Below, piece after piece: positions 18,241 to 25,821 of a DNA stretch of 64,000 nt. A program made the position numbers and the translations under genes. Under the pieces are notes generated by a model, which saw nothing but the letters and a program-made list of their open reading frames with translations, was not told the DNA's origin and did no database searches. Origin of the DNA: Flavobacteriaceae bacterium UBA1903. GTDB taxonomy: Bacteria > Bacteroidota > Bacteroidia > Flavobacteriales > Flavobacteriaceae. Where the stretch lies: positions 728,627-792,626 of the forward strand of contig DDGL01000014.1 of the NCBI GenBank assembly GCA_002337605.1, written 5' to 3'. The first letter of the stretch is position 1, and every line of letters starts with the position of its first letter.

Positions 18241-19236
18241 GTGGCAAAAATAGGAGACATAGACGTAGGCAAATTTCCGTTATTACTCGCACCCATGGAA
18301 GATGTGAGCGACCCGCCGTTCCGTGCACTTTGTAAAGAGCAGGGAGCCGATGTGGTGTATACCGAGTTTATCTCTTCTGAAGGCTTAATACGTGATGCTG
18401 CCAAGAGTGTCATGAAGCTGGATATCTATGAAAAGGAACGTCCCGTTGGGATCCAGATATTTGGTGCTAACCTTGATTCTATGCTACAAAGTGTAGAAAT
18501 TGTGGAGGCCAGCGGACCCGACATTATTGATATTAATTTTGGATGTCCTGTAAAGAAAGTGGTGAGTAAAGGGGCTGGTGCAGGTATTCTGAAGGATATA
18601 GACCTCATGGTTTCCTTAACCGAAGCCATGGTAAAACACACCAAACTACCCATTACCGTTAAAACCCGATTAGGATGGGACCACGATAGTATAAAGATCG
18701 TTGAAGTTGCCGAACGTTTACAGGATGTAGGCTGTAAGGCTATTGCTATTCACGGACGCACAAGAGCACAGATGTATAAAGGTGACGCCGATTGGGCACC
18801 TATTGCTGAAGTAAAAAACAATCAAAGAATGCATATTCCTGTCTTTGGAAACGGAGATGTTAACACCCCAGAAAGAGCCGTGGAAATGCGAGATACATAC
18901 GGATTGGATGGCGCGATGATTGGACGTGCTAGCATTGGTTACCCTTGGTTTTTTAAAGAAGTAAAGCACTTTATAGAAACAGGAACACATTGCGCATCTC
19001 CAACAATGCAAGAGCGTGTGGAAGCTGCGCGCCGCCACTTACAAATGGCTATTGACTGGAAAGGCGAAAAATTAGGTGTTTTTGAAACCCGTCGCCATTA
19101 CACCAATTATTTCAGAGGCATTCCCCATTTTAAAGAATACCGAATGAAAATGGTGACCAGCGATGATAGTGTAGATGTCTTTGCTGCATTTGATGAGGTG
19201 CTGGAAAAATTTGGAGATTTTGAGTTTTCGCATTAG
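18241..19236 (+). CDS. dusB: tRNA-dihydrouridine synthase (DusB-like)
   Basis: 331 residues. FMN-dependent reduction of uridine in the tRNA D-loop. Family motifs: LLLAPMEDVSDPPFR (FMN/uridine site), INFGCPVKKVVSKGAGAG with the catalytic Cys, TVKTRLGWD, IHGRTRAQMY, and FGNGDVNTPERA with GAMIGRASIG for phosphate binding. The only reasonable start is GTG at 18241. The next in-frame codons upstream contain no ATG before a stop at 18193, and the ATG at 18200 is out of frame. The hairpin just upstream may hamper initiation. Convergent with the ABC permease gene. Confidence 0.93.
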   Translation: MAKIGDIDVGKFPLLLAPMEDVSDPPFRALCKEQGADVVYTEFISSEGLIRDAAKSVMKLDIYEKERPVGIQIFGANLDSMLQSVEIVEASGPDIIDINFGCPVKKVVSKGAGAGILKDIDLMVSLTEAMVKHTKLPITVKTRLGWDHDSIKIVEVAERLQDVGCKAIAIHGRTRAQMYKGDADWAPIAEVKNNQRMHIPVFGNGDVNTPERAVEMRDTYGLDGAMIGRASIGYPWFFKEVKHFIETGTHCASPTMQERVEAARRHLQMAIDWKGEKLGVFETRRHYTNYFRGIPHFKEYRMKMVTSDDSVDVFAAFDEVLEKFGDFEFSH

Positions 19237-19303
19237 AAGAAAGAGAAAAGACCGTTCGCGTTACTCTCTGTGGATAAAAGCAAAAAAGAAAACGAAGAAT
19301 TTC

Positions 19304-20515
19304 TTAATTTAACAACCGTTCCCGCACCCTGCTCGAAGCAATTTTTGAAGCAATAAGTCCAAGAATAGTTAGGGTAATAAAAACCACTACCACATTCATA
19401 AACTCTAACTTCACGGGATAGGGTAAGCTGGCAGTAATATAAACAAACTTAAATTGTAACTGCGCCCAGACTATTAATACGCCCAATGCTATTCCTAAAA
19501 CCCCGCCAAGAACAGTCATTAGGGCACCCTGCAGGAAGAAAATACGTCTAATCTCTTTTAAGGTTGCGCCCATATTGTAGAGTGTTTTAATGTTTTTCCG
19601 TTTATCGAGAATCATCATGATAATGGAACCAATAACATTAAAAAGAGCAATAATTAACACTAAGGTAAAGATGAGGTAGACAGCAACCTGTTCGGTATTC
19701 AGCATTTTGTAGAGCGCGTCGTTTTGCTGTATTCTATTTTTAATCGCAATATTTTCTGAAGCAAAAATCTCAGCAATATTGTTTCGTACGTCCTTTTCGT
19801 TTACTTCAGATTTCAATTTTATCGCTAAGGAAGAAACCATTGTACTATCCAACTGGAGCAAGTCGCGCGCAAACTCCAGATCGGTAAATATGTACTTTCC
19901 GTTTACGTCTTCGTTTACGTCATAAATTCCAGAGGCAACAAAATCTCTCTTAGTAAAAGCGCTGGCAAGGTCTGAGTTTAATATTTGCCCGGTGCCTGGT
20001 TTGGGAACAAAAACTTCGGGAAGACTGTTATAAATATCCATGGCCCCTAAAGAAAGTTTGTGAGCAATAGTAAACCCGATCACAGCCTCCTGTTGGCCTT
20101 CCTCAAACCAGCGTCCCACATACAAAATGCTGTCTATCACGGTTACTTTTCCGTAATTGGCATCTACTCCTTTAATATTAGCGATGTGATTTTTTCCTTC
20201 AAACTGAATAAAAACCCGTTCCTCTATTACTTTGGAGTAAGCTTCAACGCCGTTTAGTTTTTTAAGTTTTGCTTCGGTAGCCTCAGAAAAAGTGATGGTC
20301 TTACCACTTTCGGGCGCCACCAGCAAGTCGCTGTCAAATACATTCGTAAACTGAAGGCTAAAATCCTTCAAACCGGAAAAGCCCGATAATACAATAAATA
20401 AAGCCATAGCTCCTACTACAATGCCAATAGCCGCAATAATGGTGATAATATTTATAGCATTATTACTGCTTCTGGAAAACAGGTATCGCTTTGCGATGTA
20501 TAGCGGGAATTTCAA
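19304..20515 (-). CDS. LolC/LolE-type ABC transporter permease
   Basis: 403 residues: short cytosolic N-terminus, first membrane helix (about 18-45, IITIIAAIGIVVGAMALFIVLSGF), a long periplasmic MacB-like domain (50-270), then three membrane helices in the FtsX domain (about 280-390). This is the topology of lipoprotein-releasing LolCE permeases. The ATPase partner is not adjacent. It begins 1 nt after the rbfA stop, so the two are co-transcribed, a pairing common in flavobacteria. The substrate is inferred, not shown. Confidence 0.88.
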   Translation of the reverse strand: MKFPLYIAKRYLFSRSSNNAINIITIIAAIGIVVGAMALFIVLSGFSGLKDFSLQFTNVFDSDLLVAPESGKTITFSEATEAKLKKLNGVEAYSKVIEERVFIQFEGKNHIANIKGVDANYGKVTVIDSILYVGRWFEEGQQEAVIGFTIAHKLSLGAMDIYNSLPEVFVPKPGTGQILNSDLASAFTKRDFVASGIYDVNEDVNGKYIFTDLEFARDLLQLDSTMVSSLAIKLKSEVNEKDVRNNIAEIFASENIAIKNRIQQNDALYKMLNTEQVAVYLIFTLVLIIALFNVIGSIIMMILDKRKNIKTLYNMGATLKEIRRIFFLQGALMTVLGGVLGIALGVLIVWAQLQFKFVYITASLPYPVKLEFMNVVVVFITLTILGLIASKIASSRVRERLLN

Positions 20516-20516
20516 C

Positions 20517-20912
20517 TTACTTCTTTTTTCTTTTTTCGAGAAGGTCGGGATTTTCTAATGGGTTGTCAACACCTTTAACGGCTTTTTCAATGCCTTCAAT
20601 ATAATCCAGTGAATCGTCGTTGAAAAAGATAAGATCCGGCATTTTGCGCAACTGATTTTTGGTGAGCTGGGCAATTTGATGCTTTATTTTTGGTGTGAGT
20701 TTAGTGATTTCTTCCAAGAGCGGCTTGGCCTTGTCTGAAGGAAATACACTTAGATACACTTTCGCTATAGAAAGGTCGGTCGTGACGCTTACTTTAGAAA
20801 CTGCTATAATAATTCCCAGTTGTCCAGCCTCACGCAACATTTCTTGAATGACTTTGGCGATGTCGTTTTGCAATACGCCTGCAATTTTTTTTTGTCTGTT
20901 ACTTTCTTCCAT
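20517..20912 (-). CDS. rbfA: Ribosome-binding factor A
   Basis: 131 residues from the ATG at 20912 (MEESNRQKKIAGVLQNDIAKV). A longer frame from 20930 would start inside the apparent -7 box and is rejected. KH-type fold with the family core VTTDLSIAKVYLSVF and the RKMPDLIFFNDDSLDYIEGIE end. It helps 30S maturation around 16S helix 1. The predicted promoter lies only 4 nt ahead of the ATG (see findings). Confidence 0.93.
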   Translation of the reverse strand: MEESNRQKKIAGVLQNDIAKVIQEMLREAGQLGIIIAVSKVSVTTDLSIAKVYLSVFPSDKAKPLLEEITKLTPKIKHQIAQLTKNQLRKMPDLIFFNDDSLDYIEGIEKAVKGVDNPLENPDLLEKRKKK

Positions 20913-20916
20913 ACTG

Positions 20917-20924
20917 CAAAAATA
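20917..20924 (-). promoter_or_regulatory. Putative -7 box of rbfA operon
   Basis: TATTTTTG on the minus strand, separated from the rbfA ATG by only four bases, implying a leaderless or near-leaderless mRNA. Confidence 0.5.
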
Positions 20925-20940
20925 GCACAATAAGATTTGT

Positions 20941-20948
20941 TATTTTTG
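20941..20948 (+). promoter_or_regulatory. Putative -7 box of mce
   Basis: TATTTTTG on the plus strand, 22 nt before the mce ATG. It is back-to-back with the rbfA box 16 nt away. No good -33 element. Confidence 0.5.
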
Positions 20949-20970
20949 AAAACCACTTAGTATTAAAGAG

Positions 20971-21375
20971 ATGAATAAGATAGAACACATTGGAATTGCT
21001 GTAAAAAGCATTGCTGCAGCGAATGAAATATACACCAAACTATTAGGGTACCAACCCTATAAAACTGAAGCCGTTGCGAGTGAAGGAGTGCAGACTTCGT
21101 TCTTTACCTGTGGGGATAGTAAAATTGAATTGTTGGAGGCAACTCATCCAGACAGTCCCATCGCAAAGTTTATAGATAAGAGAGGAGAGGGTGTACATCA
21201 CCTGGCTTTTTCTGTAACTAATATTGAAGCTGAAATGGAACGCCTTGAGAAAGAAGGATTTGTTTTGTTAAACTCAACGCCAAAAAGAGGAGCAGACAAT
21301 AAATTAGTTGCTTTCTTACACCCCAAAAGCAGCCATGGTGTGTTGGTAGAATTGTGTCAGGATATTGTGGAATAG
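20971..21375 (+). CDS. mce: Methylmalonyl-CoA epimerase
   Basis: 134 residues of the VOC (glyoxalase/bleomycin resistance) superfamily. Metal ligands are apparent in IEHIGIAVKS (His6), in GVHHLAFSV and in the terminal VLVELCQD. The length equals that of known bacterial epimerases. The enzyme interconverts (2R)- and (2S)-methylmalonyl-CoA in propionyl-CoA metabolism. The mutase subunits are not in the window. Divergent from rbfA. Confidence 0.9.
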   Translation: MNKIEHIGIAVKSIAAANEIYTKLLGYQPYKTEAVASEGVQTSFFTCGDSKIELLEATHPDSPIAKFIDKRGEGVHHLAFSVTNIEAEMERLEKEGFVLLNSTPKRGADNKLVAFLHPKSSHGVLVELCQDIVE

Positions 21376-21405
21376 CACGTATTCTCTAATATTAACGAGA
21401 AAAAG

Positions 21406-21435
21406 TTTGAAAAATTCATAAAGTTATTATCTTTG
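21406..21435 (+). promoter_or_regulatory. Promoter of the CAT-anticodon tRNA
   Basis: TTTG at 21406-21409, an 18-nt spacer and TATCTTTG at 21428-21435: a textbook Bacteroidota -33/-7 pair, 52 nt before the mature tRNA. Confidence 0.8.
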
Positions 21436-21487
21436 CGGACTATTTTTAAGCTTGATGCAAGCGTGTAAAAAGCAAAAAAATACAACC

Positions 21488-21561
21488 GGTCCCATAGCTC
21501 AGTTGGTTAGAGCACCTGACTCATAATCAGGTGGTCCTTGGTTCGAGCCCAAGTGGGACCA
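21488..21561 (+). tRNA. tRNA with CAT anticodon, probably tRNA-Ile2 (lysidine type)
   Basis: 74 nt. Acceptor GGTCCCA pairs with TGGGACC; discriminator A at 21561; CCA is not encoded. The anticodon loop CTCATAA gives CAT. The acceptor has C4-G69 and C5-G68, the pairs known to mark tRNA-Ile2 for TilS in Escherichia coli, whereas elongator Met tRNA has U4-A69 and A5-U68. Hence Ile2 is favoured over Met, but by inference only. A run of eight T follows immediately and may end transcription. Confidence 0.9.
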
Positions 21562-21879
21562 CTTTTTTTTGACAAGCTGAAATTAAGATCAATAGAAGAA
21601 CTATTGATTTGTAAACCCTTCATCACTTGGATGAGAAGTTTATACTGAGCCTGTCGAAGTGAGCCCAAGCGATGCACTGAGCGTTGTCGAAGTGTGGGAC
21701 CACTTTTTTTGACTAAGTTCTTAGCAGGATTGATTTTTCAAATAAATATAGTTGCGATCAAAGACCTGCAATTTTTTTGAAAATATGTAGTTAAGTAATG
21801 GAAACAAGGTTAATAACTTTCCAATAATGTTGAAAAGTATTGGTTGTTTCAAAAATTTGATTACATTTAGACCGTAAAT
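21562..21879. other. Intergenic stretch with REP-like repeats and a tRNA 3'-end copy
   Basis: 318 nt with no credible gene. It holds two direct copies of a CACTGAGC-nn-GTCGAAGTG type repeat (about 21644-21660 and 21676-21693), and a second, interrupted copy of the tRNA 3' end plus T-run (21661-21713). The remainder is AT-rich leader of the small membrane protein gene at 21880. Confidence 0.7.
21661..21713 (+). pseudogene. Interrupted duplicate of the tRNA 3' end
   Basis: GAGCCCAAG (21661-21669) repeats tRNA bases 21545-21553, and TGGGACCAC plus seven T plus GAC (21695-21713) repeats 21554-21573. The two pieces, contiguous in the real tRNA, are separated here by a 25-nt REP-like segment. Confidence 0.65.
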
Positions 21880-22113
21880 ATGCGACCCCAAATCGTAAAA
21901 ATATTCGTTTACCTACTCTGCGCCCTCGCAAGTACAACCTTTTTCGGAGCTCCATTACAGGTGGCTAACGAACCACCCCCTCCTGGGTCGCAACGAACTG
22001 GAGGTCCTGAGCTTCCTATAGATGAGAATGTTTTTATTCTGGTTGGCGTTGCAATTATTTTTGGGGTTTATGTAGCTTACAAAAGGCATAAAGCTACCCA
22101 GAAAGCCCTATAA
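21880..22113 (+). CDS. Small membrane protein of unknown function
   Basis: 77 residues: signal peptide or first helix (6-25), a proline/glycine-rich linker (EPPPPGSQRTGGPELPID), one C-terminal membrane helix (about 51-66, FILVGVAIIFGVYVAY) and a basic tail. Bacteroidota have many short proteins with this signal-PPPxxP(I/L)D-helix plan; the function is unknown. Its end overlaps the convergent ribE gene by 20 nt. Confidence 0.6.
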   Translation: MRPQIVKIFVYLLCALASTTFFGAPLQVANEPPPPGSQRTGGPELPIDENVFILVGVAIIFGVYVAYKRHKATQKAL

Positions 22114-22684
22114 GGCGTTTCACATACTTTCCAATCACATCAAATTCTAGGTTTACTTTTGTTCCTACTTTAAAGGAAGAAAAATTGGTATGCTCGTAGG
22201 TATATGGAATAATAGCAACACTAAATTCTGCTTCTTTAGAATTCACTACTGTTAAACTTACACCATTGATGGTGATAGACCCTTTTTCAATGGTCACGTT
22301 CCCGTTTGTTGATGCATAGGTAAAAGTAAAGTACCAGCTCCCGTCTGCCTCAGAAATACTGGTGCACGTACCTAACTCATCCACATGGCCCTGCACGATA
22401 TGTCCATCCAGACGAGCACCCATTTTCATTGCTCGTTCTAAATTTACCAGATCTCCGACCTTCCAGGCACCTAAATTTGTTTTATCCAGCGTCTCTTTAA
22501 TAGCGGTTACAGTATAGCTGTTTTCTTTAATGGCCACTACAGTCAGGCAAACACCATTATGTGCTACACTTTGGTCAATTTTAAGTTCGTCTGTAATGTT
22601 GCTTTCTATAGTTATATGCAGGTTTTCACCTTCGGGTCGAAGTGAAGTTATTTTACCAAGGGTTTCTATAATTCCTGTAAACAT
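22094..22684 (-). CDS. ribE: Riboflavin synthase, alpha subunit
   Basis: 196 residues in two internal repeats. The first starts MFTGIIETLGKI, with SVAHNGVCLTVV. The second is near 100-190, with GSITINGVSLTVV. It dismutates two 6,7-dimethyl-8-ribityllumazines to riboflavin. The MFTGII start and the GHIVQGHVDE link motif are diagnostic. It stands alone, without other rib genes and with no obvious FMN riboswitch in the 53-nt divergent gap to pdxA. Confidence 0.95.
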   Translation of the reverse strand: MFTGIIETLGKITSLRPEGENLHITIESNITDELKIDQSVAHNGVCLTVVAIKENSYTVTAIKETLDKTNLGAWKVGDLVNLERAMKMGARLDGHIVQGHVDELGTCTSISEADGSWYFTFTYASTNGNVTIEKGSITINGVSLTVVNSKEAEFSVAIIPYTYEHTNFSSFKVGTKVNLEFDVIGKYVKRLIGLSG

Positions 22685-22697
22685 GCTTGTAATTGGT

Positions 22698-22718
22698 TAC
22701 ATTTGTAGCACAAAAATA
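22698..22718. promoter_or_regulatory. Back-to-back -7 boxes for pdxA (+) and ribE (-)
   Basis: TACATTTG on plus (22698-22705) precedes the pdxA ATG by 32 nt. TATTTTTG on minus (22711-22718) precedes the ribE ATG by 26 nt. The boxes are 5 nt apart, so the polymerases would exclude each other. Confidence 0.5.
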
Positions 22719-22737
22719 CAACGATTACACCTTCAGA

Positions 22738-23799
22738 ATGAGTAAAAGCGATAAAATTATAGTAGGGATATCTATAGGAGACTTAAATGGTATTGGAAGC
22801 GAAATTGTTTTAAAAACCTTTCAGGATGCAAGAATGTTGGAGTTTTGTACCCCTGTTATTTTCGCTTCGGTGAAGTTAATGTCCTTCTTTAAGAAAGAGC
22901 TCAACCTGGATGTGCCAGTCTACGGAATAGACTCTTTAGACAAAATTGCCCATAAGAAAGTAAATGTATTTAATGTCTGGAAAGAACAAGTGGATATTAA
23001 CTTTGGAAAAGAAGAAAAACAAATTGGTGAATACGCCATAAAATCTTTAGAAGCATCAGTTAAGGCCTTAAAAGAAGGACAGATTGATGTTTTAGTTACG
23101 GCTCCTATTCACAAGAGTAATGTGCAGTCTGAAAGCTTTAACTTCCCTGGACATACAGACTATCTTGCAAAAGAACTAAAAGGCGAAAGTCTAATGCTGA
23201 TGGTTTCAAACAGTTTGCGAGTAGGTTTGTTAACAGATCACGTAGCGGTAAAGGATGTTTCAGCAACTATTACCAGAGAACTTATTGAAAAGAAAATAAA
23301 CACGATTCATAAAACACTTATTCAGGATTTTGGAATTCCCAAACCAAAAATAGCAGTGCTGGGTATCAATCCGCATAATGGAGATAATGGAGTAATAGGT
23401 AAAGAAGACGATGAGGTGCTTATCCCCACGCTCACCAATTTAAAGAACAACGGAAAATTAGTGTACGGTCCCTATGCCGCCGACAGCTTTTTTGGCTCCT
23501 CCAACTATAAGAATTTTGATGTAATTATTGCTTCCTATCACGACCAGGGATTAATCCCTTTTAAAACATTAGCTTTTGGTACCGGCGTAAATTACACTGC
23601 TGGTTTGGACAAAATAAGAACCTCACCAGACCATGGAACTGCATTTGATGTTGCTGGAAAAGGGGTTGCAAATCACGAAAGTTTTAAACAAGCCGTTTAT
23701 ACGGCAATTGACATCTTCATGAAACGCAATGAGTATGAGGAAATTTCGAAAAATCCACTGCAAATAAACAAGCGTAAACCTTTTTCAAAAAAGAAATAG
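22738..23799 (+). CDS. pdxA: 4-hydroxythreonine-4-phosphate dehydrogenase
   Basis: 353 residues from the ATG at 22738 (MSKSDKIIVGISIGDLNGIGSEI). A longer frame back to 22693 overlaps the promoter boxes and is not supported. Motifs: GDLNGIGSEI, TAPIHKSNV, NFPGHTDYLA, GINPHNGDNG, SYHDQGLIPFK and RTSPDHGTAFD. These include the three metal-binding histidines of PdxA. The product feeds pyridoxal phosphate synthesis. The basic tail KRKPFSKKK is typical of flavobacterial versions. 64 nt lie between its stop and the first ATG of the DUF177 frame. Confidence 0.95.
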   Translation: MSKSDKIIVGISIGDLNGIGSEIVLKTFQDARMLEFCTPVIFASVKLMSFFKKELNLDVPVYGIDSLDKIAHKKVNVFNVWKEQVDINFGKEEKQIGEYAIKSLEASVKALKEGQIDVLVTAPIHKSNVQSESFNFPGHTDYLAKELKGESLMLMVSNSLRVGLLTDHVAVKDVSATITRELIEKKINTIHKTLIQDFGIPKPKIAVLGINPHNGDNGVIGKEDDEVLIPTLTNLKNNGKLVYGPYAADSFFGSSNYKNFDVIIASYHDQGLIPFKTLAFGTGVNYTAGLDKIRTSPDHGTAFDVAGKGVANHESFKQAVYTAIDIFMKRNEYEEISKNPLQINKRKPFSKKK

Positions 23800-23829
23800 T
23801 TCAAGTACAGTCCTATTCAAATAATTTTT

Positions 23830-23837
23830 TATCTTTG
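23830..23837 (+). promoter_or_regulatory. Putative -7 box of the DUF177-rpmF operon
   Basis: TATCTTTG, an exact TAnnTTTG match, followed by a GC-rich hairpin at 23841-23860 (CCGCCTT pairing with AAGGTGG) at the expected mRNA 5' end. Confidence 0.6.
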
Positions 23838-23881
23838 CACCCGCCTTTTAGCGAAGGTGGAGAATGATAACAGGCGTGGAT

Positions 23882-24424
23882 ATGAAAGAATTGAAAGATT
23901 TTACCATCCCTTTTATAGGGTTGAAGTTAGGTCAACACCCGTTTCATTTTGAGATTACAAATACGTTCTTTGAGCATTTTGAGTATGATGAGTTTAATGA
24001 TACAAACATTAAGCTTGGTGTACTACTGGATAAAAAAACTACATTGTTAGAGTTCACACTAACGTTTACAGGAACTGTAAATGTACAATGTGACTTAACG
24101 AACGAGCCTTTTAATCAAGAAATTTCGGGAAATTATCACTTTGTGGTGAAGTTTGGCGAAGAATTTAATGATGAAAATGAAGACTTGTTAATCATCCCGC
24201 ATGGGAGCTACGAAGTAAATATTCAGCAATACGTGTACGAATCTGTTGTACTGTCGCTACCCACAAGGTATATTCACCCGGGAATTGAAGACGGAACTCT
24301 GGAAAGTGACATACTCGACAAACTTGAAGAATTAAGCCCAAAACAACCTAAAGAAAATGTTGAGGAAGGCGACGAAGTAGACCCAAGATGGGACGAATTA
24401 AAAAAACTATTAACGGATAAATAA
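23882..24424 (+). CDS. DUF177 (YceD) family protein
   Basis: 180 residues from the ATG at 23882 (MKELKDFTIPFIGLKLG). An in-frame ATG at 23864 would add six residues and cannot be excluded. YceD/DUF177 proteins almost always precede rpmF; in other bacteria and plastids they are linked to 23S rRNA accumulation. The expected cysteine is present as VQCDLTNEPF (the family shows xCxR/Cx-L at this point). The C-terminus is acidic and ends DPRWDELKKLL, a conserved family ending. 9 nt separate it from rpmF. Confidence 0.9.
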   Translation: MKELKDFTIPFIGLKLGQHPFHFEITNTFFEHFEYDEFNDTNIKLGVLLDKKTTLLEFTLTFTGTVNVQCDLTNEPFNQEISGNYHFVVKFGEEFNDENEDLLIIPHGSYEVNIQQYVYESVVLSLPTRYIHPGIEDGTLESDILDKLEELSPKQPKENVEEGDEVDPRWDELKKLLTDK

Positions 24425-24433
24425 TATTAAGTA

Positions 24434-24631
24434 ATGGCACATCCTAAAAGAAAAATCTCGAAAACCAGAAGAGATAAAAGAAGAACTCATTACAAAGCGG
24501 TTAAGCCAACATTAGCACAGGACCCAACAACTGGAGAAACACATTTGTTTCACAGAGCACACTGGCATGAAGGTAAATTATACTACCGTGGGCAAGTTGT
24601 GATTGATGCTACTGAAGAAGTAGAAGCATAA
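24434..24631 (+). CDS. rpmF: 50S ribosomal protein L32
   Basis: 65 residues, MAHPKRKISKTRRDKRRTH start. Very basic N-terminal half, then HRAHWHEGKLYYRGQVV. The four-cysteine zinc knuckle of many L32 proteins is absent (no Cys), as is usual in Bacteroidota (C- form). Second gene of the DUF177-rpmF unit. Confidence 0.97.
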   Translation: MAHPKRKISKTRRDKRRTHYKAVKPTLAQDPTTGETHLFHRAHWHEGKLYYRGQVVIDATEEVEA

Positions 24632-24654
24632 ACACGTTTTTATAACACAAAATG

Positions 24655-24684
24655 ACTCTCGCATACTCCTGTGAGAGTTTTTTT
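24655..24684 (+). terminator. Rho-independent terminator after rpmF
   Basis: ACTCTCGCA (24655-24663) pairs with TGTGAGAGT (24670-24678) with one G-U pair; a T-run follows to 24684. Confidence 0.9.
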
Positions 24685-24763
24685 GTTTCCTGTTATTTTT
24701 ATTCAAAAAAAGCTTTTAACCACCCTTTTTTGCGGTTTTTTTAGTAATTTTCACACCTTTTAG

Positions 24764-24780
24764 AGGGCTTGGCCCTTTTT
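24764..24780 (+). promoter_or_regulatory. Terminator-like hairpin in the fabH leader
   Basis: AGGGC-TTG-GCCCT stem followed by five T, 21 nt before the fabH ATG and 80 nt after the rpmF terminator. It has attenuator form; regulation is inferred. Confidence 0.55.
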
Positions 24781-24801
24781 GCGTGAAAGTAAGATAACTC
24801 T

Positions 24802-25800
24802 ATGAGCAAAATATCAGCAGCAATCACAGCTGTAGGAGGCTATGTGCCAGACTACGTACTTACCAACCAAATTCTGGAAACTATGGTTGATACCAATGAC
24901 GAGTGGATTACCACACGTACAGGTATTAAAGAACGTAGAATTTTAAAAGACAAGGATAAGGGCACTTCTTATCTGGCCATTCAAGCAGCAAACGACCTGC
25001 TTAAAAAAAGCAATACGAATCCGGAAGATATCGATATGGTGATTATGGCAACAGCCACACCAGATATGCCGGTTGCAGCCACAGGCGTTTACGTAGCTAC
25101 CCAGATTGGAGCCGTAAACGCTTTTTCTTTTGACCTTGTTGCGGCTTGTTCTAGCTTCCTTTTTGGAATGTCCACCGCTGCAAAATATATTGAGTCTGGG
25201 CGCTACAAAAAAGTGTTATTGATTGGAGCAGATAAAATGTCTTCTATCATAGATTATGAAGACAGAGCAACCTGTATTATTTTTGGTGATGGGGGTGGCG
25301 CTGTGCTTTTTGAACCAAATACAGAAGGCTACGGGTTACAAGACGAATATTTACGTACAGACGGAATAGGAAGACAAAGTCTTAAAATTGATGCAGGAGG
25401 TTCTTTATTGCCTCCAACGGCTGAAACGGTTGCGAACAAACAACATTATGTCTTTCAAGACGGAAAGACGGTATTCAAATTTGCCGTTTCCAATATGGCA
25501 GATGTAAGTGAAAAAATAATGGCGCGCAACAATCTTTCTGGAGACGATGTAAACTGGCTGGTACCACACCAGGCCAATATGAGAATTATTGACGCTACAG
25601 CAAAACGAATGAACCTTCCGCAAGAGAAGGTGATGAAAAATATACACAAATATGGAAACACAACTTCGGCAACATTGCCGTTGTGTTTAGTAGATTACGA
25701 AAAACAATTAAAAAAAGGAGACAACTTGGTATTCGCATCTTTTGGAGGCGGATTTACCTGGGGTGCTGTATATGTAACCTGGGCCTACGATCCTAACTAA
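24802..25800 (+). CDS. fabH: Beta-ketoacyl-ACP synthase III
   Basis: 332 residues. Condenses acetyl-CoA with malonyl-ACP to start fatty-acid chains. Catalytic Cys116 (DLVAACSSFLFG), His in LVPHQANMR (about 254) and Asn in KYGNTTSATLPL (about 286) are intact. The C-terminal FASFGGGFTWGAVYVTW is typical. First gene of fabH-accB-accC; accB starts 21 nt on. Confidence 0.97.
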   Translation: MSKISAAITAVGGYVPDYVLTNQILETMVDTNDEWITTRTGIKERRILKDKDKGTSYLAIQAANDLLKKSNTNPEDIDMVIMATATPDMPVAATGVYVATQIGAVNAFSFDLVAACSSFLFGMSTAAKYIESGRYKKVLLIGADKMSSIIDYEDRATCIIFGDGGGAVLFEPNTEGYGLQDEYLRTDGIGRQSLKIDAGGSLLPPTAETVANKQHYVFQDGKTVFKFAVSNMADVSEKIMARNNLSGDDVNWLVPHQANMRIIDATAKRMNLPQEKVMKNIHKYGNTTSATLPLCLVDYEKQLKKGDNLVFASFGGGFTWGAVYVTWAYDPN

Positions 25801-25821
25801 TAACGATTAAAATTGACCAAC

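Noticed and set aside
22094..22113. Overlap of the 77-aa membrane protein with ribE as a sign of misannotation
   Set aside because: A 20-nt convergent tail overlap is common, and the small protein has a plausible signal and helix, so both are kept.
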